Shown here: positions 1-7,788 of the stretch, one piece after another
Numbering within the stretch: position 1 is the first letter of the stretch
Layout of the letters: the number at the start of each line of letters is the position of its first letter
DNA from: an uncultured Porphyromonadaceae bacterium
GTDB taxonomy: Bacteria > Bacteroidota > Bacteroidia > Bacteroidales > Muribaculaceae
Length of the DNA stretch: 16,114 nt
Assembly (NCBI GenBank): GCA_947176615.1
Contig: CAMWRO010000033.1
Location: 1 to 16,114 of the forward strand
Direction: 5' to 3'
The notes under the pieces: generated by a model
The model's input: only the letters and a program-made list of their open reading frames with translations
Told to the model about the DNA's origin: nothing
Databases searched by the model: none
Program-made: the position numbers and the translations under genes

Positions 1-56
1 AGGGCGCGGTGACCGATTTATCCCATGCAATTATACTGTTAAGTTAGTGACATTGA

Positions 57-242
57 TTGATATGTAGCGACAAAGAGGAGACCGATGTTAGATGGGCATT
101 CAAAGGAATACAAACTCCAATGGGCGTAGCATCTTACGATAATGTACACATTGCCTCGCCGTCCAATTTGTTACCATCAGCCGAAGAATTGCAGGTCAGA
201 GTCCGCATGGTGGAAAAGGAGCTGAGCGAGCCCAAAGAATAA
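57..242 (+). pseudogene. C-terminal remnant of a YhcG/DUF1016-type PDDEXK nuclease
   Basis: The 61 codons read as the last part of the YhcG (DUF1016) nuclease family: an ICSDKEETDV strand, then a WAFKGIQTPMGVASYDNV segment (family members show a similar 'ALxxxxxPIGVAxY' stretch) and a closing LLPSAEELQVRV helix. The catalytic PDDEXK core would lie upstream but is absent: the same frame has stops at 45-47 and 54-56, and the only apparent start is a TTG. What remains cannot form the nuclease. I read this as a 5'-truncated or frameshifted relic. The family match is from memory of its C-terminal pattern, not from a search. The window starts only 56 bases upstream, so a frameshifted continuation outside the window is possible. 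Confidence 0.55.
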
Positions 243-470
243 CAATAAAATATCCCATGGGAAATATCACCGATTTATTGCCCGAGTTCAATGAGATGCC
301 TACACGGAAGATTCTATGACATTTTCGCTACCGCCGTCAAGACGGGTAATTATACAGTCGACATAAATACCGGTCGATGACGACATTCCGGATTTCCCCG
401 ATGGCTCTCCGCAACCGAGACTTCACCGACGTGCGCGGTATCGTCCTGTCAACCTGACAGGCTACGGTTT
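243..470. other. Non-coding or decayed stretch
   Basis: No intact gene is visible. Short open pieces occur in shifting frames, for example a 20-codon ATG frame at 258-320 and an adjoining piece reading YDIFATAVKTGNYTVDINTG. This pattern suits a second decayed gene, but I cannot name it. A small perfect hairpin, CCTGTCA-ACC-TGACAGG, lies at 445-461. Confidence 0.35.
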
Positions 471-516
471 GCGGTGAAAAAAGCAATTATTAACCGCAGA
501 TTTTGCGGTGAATAAT
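471..516 (-). terminator. Intrinsic terminator downstream of the ABC exporter gene
   Basis: Arms 486-498 and 504-516 pair over 13 bp with one mismatch around a 5-nt loop (core ACCGCA/TGCGGT). Read on the minus strand, the hairpin is followed by TTGCTTTTTT. It sits about 55 bases past the stop of the leftward exporter gene, so it would end that transcription unit. Confidence 0.7.
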
Positions 517-534
517 GCCAAATCGGGAATCGCC

Positions 535-561
535 TTCACCTTTCACCCTTCACTTTTCACC
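535..561 (-). repeat. GTGAA-type short repeat at a gene 3' end
   Basis: On the minus strand this is a run of GTGAAAAGTGAAGGGTGAA followed by AGGTGAA, lying just after the exporter stop codon. The same GTGAAAGGTGAA word occurs at the 3' ends of the PhoH gene and of recA in this window. Confidence 0.6.
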
Positions 562-570
562 GGGTTCACT

Positions 571-2406
571 CTACTTCATCGATTGCATCTCGACCAGTCG
601 GGTGTAGTAGCCGTTGAGGCCGAGGAGCTGGTCGTGGGTGCCGCGCTCGACGATGCGGCCCTCGTGGAGCACACAGATGAGCGAGGCGTTTTTGATGGTC
701 GAGAGACGGTGGGCGATAACGAGGGTCGTGCGGTCTTTCATCAGGCGTTCAAGAGCCTCCTGTACCAGTTTCTCACTCTCGCTGTCGAGAGCCGAGGTTG
801 CCTCATCGAGAATCAGGACGGGCGGGTTCTTCAGGATGGCGCGGGCAATGGAGAGGCGCTGGCGCTGGCCGCCGGAAAGGCGGCAGCCGCGGTCGCCGAT
901 ATTGGTGTCATAACCGTCTTCCATCGCCTCGATAAACTCGTGGGCGTTGGCAATCTTTGCGGCCCTGACGACCTGTTCCATCGTGGCGTTCTTCACGCCG
1001 AAAGTTATGTTGTTGTAGACCGTGTCGTTAAACAGGATGGCCTCTTGGTTGACGTTGCCCATGAGGTCGCGGAGGTCGTGTACCTTCATGTCGCGGATGT
1101 CAACGCCGTCGATTGTGAGCGACCCGTGCTGAACGTCGTAGAAACGCGGAAGGAGGTCGGCGAGGGTCGATTTGCCGCTGCCGCTCTGCCCGACGAGGGC
1201 TACAGTCTCTCCCGGCTTGATGTCAAGACAGATGTCGGTCACGACGGGGTGGGCGGGGTCATAGCCGAATGTCACGCCGTTATATTTGATTTCGCCCTTG
1301 AAGTCTTTGATCTGACGGGGTGATTCGGGGTCTTTGATAGGATTCTCGGCATCAAGGATGGCGTCGACACGCTGCATTGACGCGAGACCTTTCTGAATGG
1401 AGTAGACAGCCTTGGACAGGTCCTTGGCCGGGTTGATTATACTGTAGAATATAATCATGTAGTAGATGAAGTCGCTGGCCTTGAGCGAGGCGTTGCCCCC
1501 AAGGATGAGCGAACCGCCAAACCACAGGACGATGGCGATTGTCAGCGTGCCGAGAAACTCGCTCATCGGGTGAGCGAGAGCCTGACGGCGGGCAACAGAA
1601 TTGGAGATGTGATAGAAACGCAGGTTGCCGTCATGGAAACGGGTCTTGACCTTTTCCTCGGCGTTGAAAGCCTTGATGATGCGCAGTCCGCCGAGCGTTT
1701 CCTCGATATAGCTCATCAAGAGTCCCCATTGCTGCTGTCCTTCAAGCGACTTGCGTTTCAGCCGCTTGCCGACGCGCCCCATCACCATGCCGGCCAGCGG
1801 CAGGAGGATGAAGACAAAGATGGTCAGCTGCCAGCTGACGATAATCATCATGGTCAGGCAGACGATAATCATGATAGGGTTCTTGAACAGCATGTCGAGC
1901 GATGACATGATTGAATTCTCGATTTCGGCCACGTCGCCGCTCATGCGCGACATCACGTCGCCCTTGCGCTCGGTGGTGAAAAAGGAGATGGGGAGTGTCA
2001 CGATTTTGTCATAGACATAGTTGCGGATGTCGCGCACGATGCCCGAGCGGAGCGGGATGACAAAGTAGGAACTGAGATAGGTCGCGCCTGTCTTCAAGGC
2101 GGTCATCACGACGAGCATTCCGGCAAGCATTGCAAGCGTGAGCGAGGGTCCGAATGTCGTGATAGCCTCCTGAGTGTAATAATAGAAATTGTTCATCGCC
2201 ACCTCTTTGATGCTATGGCCGCTGTCGAGGGTCATGTATCCGTAGACATCCTCCCTGACCTTGAAAAGCATCTCAAGAATGGGAATGACGAGCATGAACG
2301 AGAAAAGGGTCAACACCGCCGCCAGAACGTTGAACAGGATGTTGAGAAAGAGGTATTTCTTATAAGGCGGGACAAACCGCAGAAGTATGTTCCAGAAATC
2401 TTTCAT
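571..2406 (-). CDS. MsbA-type ABC exporter, fused membrane and ATPase domains
   Basis: A 611-residue half-transporter that would act as a homodimer in the inner membrane. The N-terminal half (about 1-340) has hydrophobic segments typical of a type IV exporter membrane domain. The ATPase half carries Walker A GQSGSGKST (about 405-413), a Q-loop in NVNQEAILF, signature LSGGQRQR (about 509-516), Walker B LILDEATSALD (about 530-540) and the switch histidine in AHRLST (about 565). All catalytic motifs are intact and the length is normal for the family. MsbA relatives flip lipid A or other lipids, and the nearby lptE fits an envelope role, but the substrate cannot be read from sequence. Multidrug export is the main alternative. 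It begins 104 bases after secG ends, with a terminator-like hairpin in between, so it may be only partly co-transcribed with secG. Confidence 0.93.
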   Translation of the reverse strand: MKDFWNILLRFVPPYKKYLFLNILFNVLAAVLTLFSFMLVIPILEMLFKVREDVYGYMTLDSGHSIKEVAMNNFYYYTQEAITTFGPSLTLAMLAGMLVVMTALKTGATYLSSYFVIPLRSGIVRDIRNYVYDKIVTLPISFFTTERKGDVMSRMSGDVAEIENSIMSSLDMLFKNPIMIIVCLTMMIIVSWQLTIFVFILLPLAGMVMGRVGKRLKRKSLEGQQQWGLLMSYIEETLGGLRIIKAFNAEEKVKTRFHDGNLRFYHISNSVARRQALAHPMSEFLGTLTIAIVLWFGGSLILGGNASLKASDFIYYMIIFYSIINPAKDLSKAVYSIQKGLASMQRVDAILDAENPIKDPESPRQIKDFKGEIKYNGVTFGYDPAHPVVTDICLDIKPGETVALVGQSGSGKSTLADLLPRFYDVQHGSLTIDGVDIRDMKVHDLRDLMGNVNQEAILFNDTVYNNITFGVKNATMEQVVRAAKIANAHEFIEAMEDGYDTNIGDRGCRLSGGQRQRLSIARAILKNPPVLILDEATSALDSESEKLVQEALERLMKDRTTLVIAHRLSTIKNASLICVLHEGRIVERGTHDQLLGLNGYYTRLVEMQSMK

Positions 2407-2436
2407 GAACAGGGGATAAGAGGTTATTTAAGGGTA

Positions 2437-2482
2437 CAATAAAGCAACCCGCCACGGCACATCGGGGACCGGGACAGGTTGC
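2437..2482 (-). terminator. Terminator-like hairpin between secG and the exporter gene
   Basis: Arms 2444-2458 and 2468-2482 form a stem of about 15 bp on the minus-strand RNA, starting GCAACC/GGTTGC, followed by TTTATTG. Several pairs are G-U on the minus strand and would be C-A mismatches on the plus strand. The structure therefore favours leftward transcripts, as expected downstream of secG. Confidence 0.55.
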
Positions 2483-2510
2483 AATAAGTTATTGCTCCGA
2501 GGGGTGGAGA

Positions 2511-2879
2511 TTATTCTCCTTCGGCGGGAGTTTCAGGCGCGGGAGCCGGTGCAGGAGCTGCTGCGGGAGCAGGAGCGGGAGCTGCGGTGCCGAAGTCAGT
2601 ACCGGTGGTCTGCTCGGTGGGAACGGCGTTTACGCGCGACGAAGTCGAGTTGATAGCCTTGGGCATGAAGAATGTCGAAAGAACTGCGAGAAGGCAGATG
2701 ATTCCGGCGAGGCTCCAAGTTACATTTTCAATAAAATTGTTGGTGCGGCGCACACCCATAATCTGGTTTGAGCCGGCGAATGAGGACGACAGACCGCCGC
2801 CTTTGGACTTCTGAATTAACACTACGCAGATGAGAAGCACGGCGCAGATGAGAGTCAGAACGATCAGGAGAACGTACAT
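2511..2879 (-). CDS. secG: SecG, preprotein translocase subunit
   Basis: A 122-residue small subunit of the SecYEG channel in the inner membrane. It shows the SecG plan: a first membrane segment (about 2-22, YVLLIVLTLICAVLLICVVL), the conserved cytoplasmic loop IQKSKGGGLSSSFAG with a following GSNQIMG, and a second membrane segment (about 53-70). The C-terminal tail is an Ala/Pro-rich low-complexity stretch (about 98-122), common in Bacteroidetes SecG proteins. It is the third gene of the lptE-TPR-secG run, 49 bases after the TPR gene. The family assignment is secure; the tail probably has no catalytic role. Confidence 0.95.
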   Translation of the reverse strand: MYVLLIVLTLICAVLLICVVLIQKSKGGGLSSSFAGSNQIMGVRRTNNFIENVTWSLAGIICLLAVLSTFFMPKAINSTSSRVNAVPTEQTTGTDFGTAAPAPAPAAAPAPAPAPETPAEGE

Positions 2880-2928
2880 AGCTTATTACGAGTTTTTGAA
2901 TTGTTTTTATTCACGATTTTATTGCATT

Positions 2929-3717
2929 TCACCCCTTGGCATGGCTGCTGTTGAGCATAAGTTTTTGGAGGAAACGCAATTGGTCTGCAAAGTAAACACT
3001 TTTTTTTGGATTATTCAAACTTAGGGAGCTTATAATTTCGTATGCCTTGTCATAACGACGCTGTTTTATGTAAATTTTAGCCAGACTTTCGCTCAGGGAG
3101 GTGTCATTTACATGTTCGCGCGGCTCGACGGGGTGCTCGTCGGCCGATGGGGTCGTCTCGGTGGGCTCGCAAGCCTCGGGCTCATCTTCGGCAGGGGGGA
3201 GCGAGGAGGGGAAATGCCCCTCGTGGCGGCTTTTGAGGATAAAGGAGTTGATGAGCGCGTCCTGCGACCCCTCGGCGGCATCGTCGGGATCAGGCTCGCT
3301 GCTTTCTTCCTCGCGGGCAAGCATGGTGGAGTAATCGGGGGTGGGGTTGAAGATGAGCCGTTCAAGCAGGCGGTCCTCCTCGGGAGTGGAGTGGCCGTAA
3401 TTGTCAAGGAAGGTCGCGATGGCGTCGACCGTCGTGACCTCGGCGGGTTTTTCGGGTGGATAAAACTGTGACCACACTTCCGAGTCGCGGTCAATCAGCT
3501 GCATCAGTCCGGCGGGGTCGGACGCATTGAGCGCGACAGCCGCCATCAGGCTGCGCCGGCGCGACTCGTCGACGGTGCCGCAACGGCCTTTAAGCTCCAA
3601 GACAGCCGGGAGGGTGAAAAACGGGTATTCTTCAAGCAGCGCGTCGACAGTGGCGGCATCAAGCGGCGCACCGGGGTCGCGCAAAGCGTCAAGCAGTTGT
3701 TTCAGTCGGTCATCCAT
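2929..3717 (-). CDS. Conserved hypothetical protein with C-terminal TPR-like helices
   Basis: A 262-residue soluble protein without signal peptide. The first part (about 1-125) is helical with many acidic and hydrophobic residues. The middle (about 130-205) is a Glu/Pro/Asp-rich linker, probably disordered. The end, SLAKIYIKQRRYDKAYEIIS followed by a YFADQLRFLQKL helix, looks like a single TPR hairpin. Proteins of this architecture sit between lptE and secG in other Bacteroidetes, but I know no assigned function. I chose the ATG at 3715-3717: it lies 4 bases after the lptE stop, whereas an upstream start at 3792 would overlap lptE by 71 bases and give an unrelated-looking leader. Confidence 0.85.
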   Translation of the reverse strand: MDDRLKQLLDALRDPGAPLDAATVDALLEEYPFFTLPAVLELKGRCGTVDESRRRSLMAAVALNASDPAGLMQLIDRDSEVWSQFYPPEKPAEVTTVDAIATFLDNYGHSTPEEDRLLERLIFNPTPDYSTMLAREEESSEPDPDDAAEGSQDALINSFILKSRHEGHFPSSLPPAEDEPEACEPTETTPSADEHPVEPREHVNDTSLSESLAKIYIKQRRYDKAYEIISSLSLNNPKKSVYFADQLRFLQKLMLNSSHAKG

Positions 3718-3721
3718 AACG

Positions 3722-4246
3722 TTACCAGTCGCCGAGAGTGGCGTTGAAAATGAGGTCGACAAGTTCTTTGGAAATCTGCTGACACAGCTCATCCTGCACG
3801 TCGGTCAGCATCTCGGAGCTGTCAAAGTCGCGGTAGGCGCTGAAAGTCTGGTCGATATCCTTTCCTTCAGCCTTGTTGTCTATATACTTGACACGCACCT
3901 GAATGGTCAGACGTGTCTTGGAGGCGTAGGCGTTCTCGGTAACAGCCTGCGGGGAGAGACTGTAGCCGGTTATCTCGCCTTCGAGCTGAAGGTCGCTCGC
4001 GCCGTCGATCGTGCGCAGCCGGGTGTTGCGGGTAATGTAGTCGAGCAGCTCGTTTTCAAACATCTGCTGCAACGGGGGATAGACCAGCGCGGCACGAATC
4101 GGGAACTGCGACACATGGATGGTTTTATATACGTTGTAGTCTATTGCCGCGCCGTTGAACTTGTAGCTGATGCGGCAGCCTCCTGTAATCATCACAAGCA
4201 AGGCGACAAGCGCGACACGGGTAAATATCTGTTTCAATTGTTTCAT
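3722..4246 (-). CDS. lptE: LptE-family LPS assembly lipoprotein
   Basis: A 174-residue predicted outer-membrane lipoprotein. The N-terminus has basic residues, a hydrophobic stretch (about 11-20) and a lipobox ending ITGGC, with lipidated Cys24. The mature part begins ISYKFNGAAIDYNVYKTIHV and continues with the alternating strands of the LptE fold, including a LQLEGEITGYSLSPQAV segment. In the family's known role LptE plugs the LptD barrel that inserts lipopolysaccharide. It heads the leftward run lptE-TPR-secG. A -7 box lies only 5 bases before the start codon, so the mRNA may be leaderless. Family and context agree, and no other reading fits as well. Confidence 0.88.
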   Translation of the reverse strand: MKQLKQIFTRVALVALLVMITGGCRISYKFNGAAIDYNVYKTIHVSQFPIRAALVYPPLQQMFENELLDYITRNTRLRTIDGASDLQLEGEITGYSLSPQAVTENAYASKTRLTIQVRVKYIDNKAEGKDIDQTFSAYRDFDSSEMLTDVQDELCQQISKELVDLIFNATLGDW

Positions 4247-4251
4247 GGCTA

Positions 4252-4285
4252 CAAAGTTACGGAGTTTTTTCTCAAAAAAGGCAAA
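4252..4285 (-). promoter_or_regulatory. lptE promoter, possibly leaderless
   Basis: On the minus strand a TAACTTTG -7 box occupies 4259-4252, with a TTTG at 4285-4282 as a -33 element 22 bases away (the usual spacing is 19-21). The box ends 5 bases before the lptE ATG, leaving almost no 5' untranslated region. Confidence 0.6.
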
Positions 4286-4320
4286 AAAGCGGGAGCCAAT
4301 CTGTCAAAAATTTTTACAAT

Positions 4321-4353
4321 CTTGTCATCGATGGATATTATTGCCTATTTTTG
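4321..4353 (+). promoter_or_regulatory. Promoter of the response regulator-kinase pair
   Basis: A TATTTTTG box at 4346-4353 matches TAnnTTTG, with CTTG at 4321-4324 as a partial -33 element at 21-base spacing. The start of transcription would fall near 4360, giving a leader of about 15 bases before the ATG at 4375. Confidence 0.6.
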
Positions 4354-4374
4354 CATAATCAAAAACAACCTCTT

Positions 4375-4929
4375 ATGAAAAAGTCAGGCCACATTGTGAT
4401 TGTCGATGACAACACGGGGGTACTCGTCGCGATGAACCTGTTGCTGCGCCGCCACTTCGAGCGCGTGACGCTGCTGACATCGCCCGACCGCCTCCCCGAG
4501 ACGCTGCGTCGCGAAAATGTGTCGACGGTCATTCTCGACATGAATTTTACCGACATGACCAATTCGGGCCGCGAGGGTCTTTACTGGCTTGACGAAATAA
4601 TGCGCAACGCGCCTGATGTCGCCGTCGTGCTGCTGACCGCCTATGCCGACATCGCCCTTGCCGTCGAGGGACTGAAACACGGGGCGCGTGATTTTATCGT
4701 GAAACCGTGGGACAACGACGACCTCGTCGCCAAAATTGCGGCTACACTGTCGACCGATTCCGCGCCACAACCGGCCCGGAGCAAAGAGCCGGTGACACTC
4801 GCGGCTCTGGAACGACGTGCGATTGCCGAGGCTATCGAAACCCACGGCGGAAACCTGTCGGCAGTTGCCTCAGCGCTCGGAATCACACGTCAGACGCTGT
4901 ATAACAAGATGAAACGCATGAGCCTATGA
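4375..4929 (+). CDS. Response regulator, receiver plus Fis-type HTH without AAA+ domain
   Basis: A 184-residue two-component regulator. The receiver domain (about 5-125) keeps every key residue: acidic pair D11/D12, phosphoacceptor D55 in ILDMNF, T88 in LLTAYAD and K110 in VKPW. After a short Pro/Ala/Ser linker comes a Fis-type helix-turn-helix (about 143-182, including GGNLSAVASALGITRQTLYN). This matches NtrC-family ends, but the central AAA+ sigma-54 ATPase is missing, as in RegA/ActR-type regulators. It should bind DNA but not activate sigma-54. I chose ATG 4375 over an in-frame TTG at 4351, which lies inside the -7 box. The stop overlaps the kinase start by ATGA, so the two are translated together. 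Its targets are unknown; the divergent lptE operon is a candidate. Confidence 0.9.
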   Translation: MKKSGHIVIVDDNTGVLVAMNLLLRRHFERVTLLTSPDRLPETLRRENVSTVILDMNFTDMTNSGREGLYWLDEIMRNAPDVAVVLLTAYADIALAVEGLKHGARDFIVKPWDNDDLVAKIAATLSTDSAPQPARSKEPVTLAALERRAIAEAIETHGGNLSAVASALGITRQTLYNKMKRMSL

Positions 4930-6086
4930 CCGTTGTCATTATAATAGTCACGGTGCTGACCGTCGCGTGGTGGGCATGGAGGCTTCATGTCAAGGCAACC
5001 CGCAGTGACCGGTGCCTGAAACTGCTGCTCGACGCGTTGCGCAACGGTGACACATCGGTAAAGTTTCCTGAAACCGGCTCGCGGGCACGGGCCAACGCCA
5101 TGCTCAACGAAATCCGCGACATCGTTGCATCTACCGCCGCCGACACCGCCGCACGGGAGAAATATTACGAGGTGATTCTCGACCGCATCGACACGGGTGT
5201 CGTGGTGGTTGACGAGCGCGGGCATGTGTACCGCCACAACCCGGCGGCCTTGCGACTGCTCGGTCTCGGCGTTCTGACCCATGTCTCGCAGATTGCCCGT
5301 AGCGACCAAAATCTCGCGCATGTCATGACCGGCGCCGCAACCGGTCGCGACTACACGGTCAAGACCGACAACTCAGGCATGATTCTCGCCGTCAGGGGGA
5401 CTGATGTATCGCTCAAAGGGAAGCCGTTGCGCATATTCACTTTCAGCGAGGTGGGGCGCGCTGTCGAGAGGGCCGAGGTCGAGACTTGGCAGCGGCTGAC
5501 CCGGGTGCTGACCCATGAAATCATGAACTCCGTCGCACCCATCACCTCGCTGAGCGCTATTCTCGCCGACGAAGATGACCCGGCATCAGTGACCGAGGGG
5601 CTTGACGTGATACGCTCGACCGGGGAGGGGCTGATGCGGTTCGTGACCGATTACCGCAGCCTCTCGTCACCCCCGCCGCTACAGTTGAAACCGCTGCCGC
5701 TGTCGCGTCTCGTCAGGATGGCTGTCGCGTCTTCTCGCGGAGGGTGCGAGACCGAAATCATTGACAACGGCGACGTTCAGGTCATGGCCGACGAGGGAAT
5801 GACCGTGCGCGCTCTCGCCAACATCATCAACAACGCAGCCGAGGCCGGGGCATCCCGCGTGACAGTCACCACATGCGTCGAGGATGGCTGCGGCGTGGTG
5901 TTCATTGCCAACGACGGCCCTGCGATACCCGCCGACCGAATCGAGCAGATATTCACCCCGTTTTACAGCACCCGCCGCAACGGCAGCGGCATCGGCCTCA
6001 GCCTCGCCCGACAGATAATCACGGCCTCGGGCGGCTCGCTCACCCTCCACTCCCCCTCCCCGGTCACCTTCAAGGCTGTATTGTAA
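4926..6086 (+). CDS. NtrY-like sensor histidine kinase
   Basis: A 386-residue membrane kinase. One hydrophobic segment (about 2-19) anchors it, and no periplasmic loop follows, so any signal is probably sensed in the membrane or cytoplasm. A PAS-like domain (about 83-180, including GVVVVDERGHVYRHNPAALR) precedes the dimerisation helix with phosphoacceptor H197 in LTHEIMNSVAPITSL. The ATPase domain has N-box NIINNAAEAG (from about 299), G1 NDGPAIP (from 329), F-box IFTPFYST and G2 GSGIGLSLA (from 353). All catalytic motifs are present. The 4-base overlap with the regulator gene makes that its partner. H-box and ATPase resemble the NtrY/AtoS group. No nitrogen-related genes lie nearby, so a nitrogen role should not be assumed. 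Confidence 0.9.
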   Translation: MTVVIIIVTVLTVAWWAWRLHVKATRSDRCLKLLLDALRNGDTSVKFPETGSRARANAMLNEIRDIVASTAADTAAREKYYEVILDRIDTGVVVVDERGHVYRHNPAALRLLGLGVLTHVSQIARSDQNLAHVMTGAATGRDYTVKTDNSGMILAVRGTDVSLKGKPLRIFTFSEVGRAVERAEVETWQRLTRVLTHEIMNSVAPITSLSAILADEDDPASVTEGLDVIRSTGEGLMRFVTDYRSLSSPPPLQLKPLPLSRLVRMAVASSRGGCETEIIDNGDVQVMADEGMTVRALANIINNAAEAGASRVTVTTCVEDGCGVVFIANDGPAIPADRIEQIFTPFYSTRRNGSGIGLSLARQIITASGGSLTLHSPSPVTFKAVL

Positions 6087-6106
6087 AGAACCTGAATGGA
6101 CTTTCA

Positions 6107-6124
6107 ATCGCGATAAATCGCGAT
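6107..6124. repeat. Paired ATCGCGAT palindromes after the kinase gene
   Basis: Two copies of the self-complementary octamer ATCGCGAT (6107-6114 and 6117-6124) are separated by AA, and together can fold into a 7-bp hairpin with a TAAA loop. A single copy followed by GC recurs at 11533-11540, just after the PhoH gene. There is no following T-run, so it is a weak terminator candidate at best. Confidence 0.5.
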
Positions 6125-6222
6125 GCCGGGACAAACCATAGTATCCATAATGTTTTAAGCCTCTACGGGAAGTGTGAGGAAAAATTGTCGGGGGGCGGGG
6201 TGGTTATATTGGGTTTTTATTG

Positions 6223-6230
6223 TAACTTTG
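6223..6230 (+). promoter_or_regulatory. -7 box of the DUF4199 gene
   Basis: TAACTTTG matches TAnnTTTG exactly and is identical to the lptE and recA boxes. It ends 9 bases before the ATG at 6240, implying a very short leader. I see no good TTTG at the -33 position. Confidence 0.55.
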
Positions 6231-6239
6231 CAACCATAT

Positions 6240-6797
6240 ATGGTAGAATCTCCTTACCGCCGCGGTGCCGACGACGGATTTAAATTCGGACTATACCTGA
6301 CTGCGATGTTTTTCGCGTCAATTTTCTCAGAAAAGATTGCACTGCTGTCACTCTTGGCGCTTGCCTTGATTGTGGCGGTGCCTGTTGTCGTGTGGCAGAT
6401 GCAGCGGCGTTACTGCCGCGATTGCCGTGGGGCGGCAACATTTCCGATGCTGTGGATGCAGGGTGTGATGATTTTCACATGCGGCATGGCAATAGCGGGT
6501 GTCGCGCTGGTGGTCTACATGAAATGGGTCAATCCCGACTTCATCCTGAACCAGTGGGAGCTGATGGCCGAGACCGGCGCGCAGAGCGACAGCCGGTTCA
6601 TGCAGGAAACCGGACGCGTGGCGCAAGGAATGATTGACAACGGACTCCTCCCCACGCCGATGGCCGTGGTCGTGCAGTTCATGTTGCTGGCTATTACCAC
6701 CGGCTCGATATTGTCGCTGACGATGGGCGCGATTCTCATCGCGATGCACCGCCGCCGAGACCGCCACGACATCGATTCAATAATCAAGAACATGTAG
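6240..6797 (+). CDS. DUF4199-like integral membrane protein
   Basis: A 185-residue membrane protein with four hydrophobic segments (about 14-29, 33-52, 71-93 and 141-167). Between the third and fourth is a polar stretch with NPDFILNQWELMAETG, the region where DUF4199 proteins carry a short helical loop. The C-terminus is basic (HRRRDRHD). In other Bacteroidetes DUF4199 genes lie directly before a GT2 glycosyltransferase gene, and that order is kept here with a 29-base gap. Its function is unknown; a partner role to the glycosyltransferase is inference. I chose ATG 6240 because it follows a -7 box, whereas an in-frame start at 6174 would put the promoter inside the gene. Confidence 0.75.
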   Translation: MVESPYRRGADDGFKFGLYLTAMFFASIFSEKIALLSLLALALIVAVPVVVWQMQRRYCRDCRGAATFPMLWMQGVMIFTCGMAIAGVALVVYMKWVNPDFILNQWELMAETGAQSDSRFMQETGRVAQGMIDNGLLPTPMAVVVQFMLLAITTGSILSLTMGAILIAMHRRRDRHDIDSIIKNM

Positions 6798-6826
6798 CAA
6801 GTGCCCTGAAAGGGCTTCAAAACATT

Positions 6827-7777
6827 ATGGATATATCAGTTGTAGTGCCACTTTACAACGAGGCAGAGTCACTTCCCGAACTTGCCGGCTGGATCGAGCG
6901 GGTTATGAAGGAGGGAGATTTTACCTACGAAGTGCTGTTTGTCGATGACGGAAGCACCGACGATTCATGGGCTGTCATCAAGCAGCTTTCAGCCGGGAAC
7001 CCGGCTATCAAAGGAGTATCGTTCCGCCGCAACTATGGCAAGTCGCCCGCGCTGAACACGGGATTTGAACGTGCCGAGGGGGATGTGGTCATCACTATGG
7101 ACGCGGACCTTCAGGACAGCCCCGACGAGATTCCGGAGTTGTACCGCATGATTATGCGCGACGGCTATGACCTCGTGTCGGGATGGAAACAGAAACGTTA
7201 TGACCCGCTGTCCAAGACCATTCCCACCAAGCTGTTCAACGCTACGGCGCGCAAGGTCAGCGGCATCAAGAACCTTCATGATTTCAACTGCGGCCTGAAA
7301 GCCTACCGCCGGGAGGTTGTGAAACATATAGAGGTCTATGGCGACATGCACCGCTATATTCCCTATCTTGCCAAGAATGCGGGATTCACCCGTATCGGGG
7401 AGAAAGTCGTGCATCATCAGGCAAGAAAATACGGGGTGACAAAATTTGGCCTCGACCGTTTTATCAACGGGTATCTTGACCTCGCGACGCTGTGGTTCAC
7501 GGGAAAATTCGGAGCAAAACCGATGCACTTCTTCGGTCTCCTCGGGTCGCTGATGTTCATCATCGGCTTTATAGCCGTGGTCGTTGTCGGTGCCATGAAA
7601 CTCTACCACATGCACACCGGGGCTCAGTACTCGCTGGTGACTTCGTCGCCCTATTTCCATATCGCGCTGACCACGATGATACTGGGCACGCAGCTGTTTC
7701 TCACGGGATTCATCGGCGAGCTTATCGTCAGGAACTCGTCGGGCCGCAACCATTATGAGATAAAAGAGGAATTTTAA
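6827..7777 (+). CDS. GT2 glycosyltransferase with two C-terminal membrane segments
   Basis: A 316-residue enzyme of the polyprenyl-phosphate glycosyltransferase type (DPM1/GtrB/ArnC-like). The GT-A domain starts at once with ISVVVPLYNEAESL, then VDDGSTDD (about 39-46) for nucleotide-sugar binding, the metal-binding DAD in MDADLQD (91-97), and a LHDFNCGLKAYRREV acceptor-side motif. Two membrane helices follow (about 235-257 and 278-301). Family members transfer a sugar from a nucleotide donor to a polyprenyl phosphate on the cytoplasmic face of the inner membrane. The donor and lipid cannot be read from sequence. Start and length are normal, and co-transcription with the DUF4199 gene is likely. 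Confidence 0.92.
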   Translation: MDISVVVPLYNEAESLPELAGWIERVMKEGDFTYEVLFVDDGSTDDSWAVIKQLSAGNPAIKGVSFRRNYGKSPALNTGFERAEGDVVITMDADLQDSPDEIPELYRMIMRDGYDLVSGWKQKRYDPLSKTIPTKLFNATARKVSGIKNLHDFNCGLKAYRREVVKHIEVYGDMHRYIPYLAKNAGFTRIGEKVVHHQARKYGVTKFGLDRFINGYLDLATLWFTGKFGAKPMHFFGLLGSLMFIIGFIAVVVVGAMKLYHMHTGAQYSLVTSSPYFHIALTTMILGTQLFLTGFIGELIVRNSSGRNHYEIKEEF

Positions 7778-7788
7778 TATCGCTATTT

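Noticed and set aside
508..1323. 271-codon open frame antisense to the ABC exporter gene
   Set aside because: It lies wholly opposite a gene with complete catalytic motifs, and its composition is the expected mirror of GC-rich codons.
3718..3792. 25-residue N-terminal extension of the TPR-like protein
   Set aside because: It would overlap the lptE end by 71 bases. The ATG at 3717 sits 4 bases after the lptE stop and gives a natural start.
4351..4374. Upstream TTG start for the response regulator
   Set aside because: The TTG is part of the -7 promoter box, so it would not be in the transcript.
3527..4378. 283-codon rightward open frame across the TPR and lptE genes
   Set aside because: It is antisense to two well-supported genes and crosses their promoter region.
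6989..7753. 254-codon open frame antisense to the GT2 glycosyltransferase gene
   Set aside because: It is a shadow of a secure gene, with no recognisable domain or start signal.
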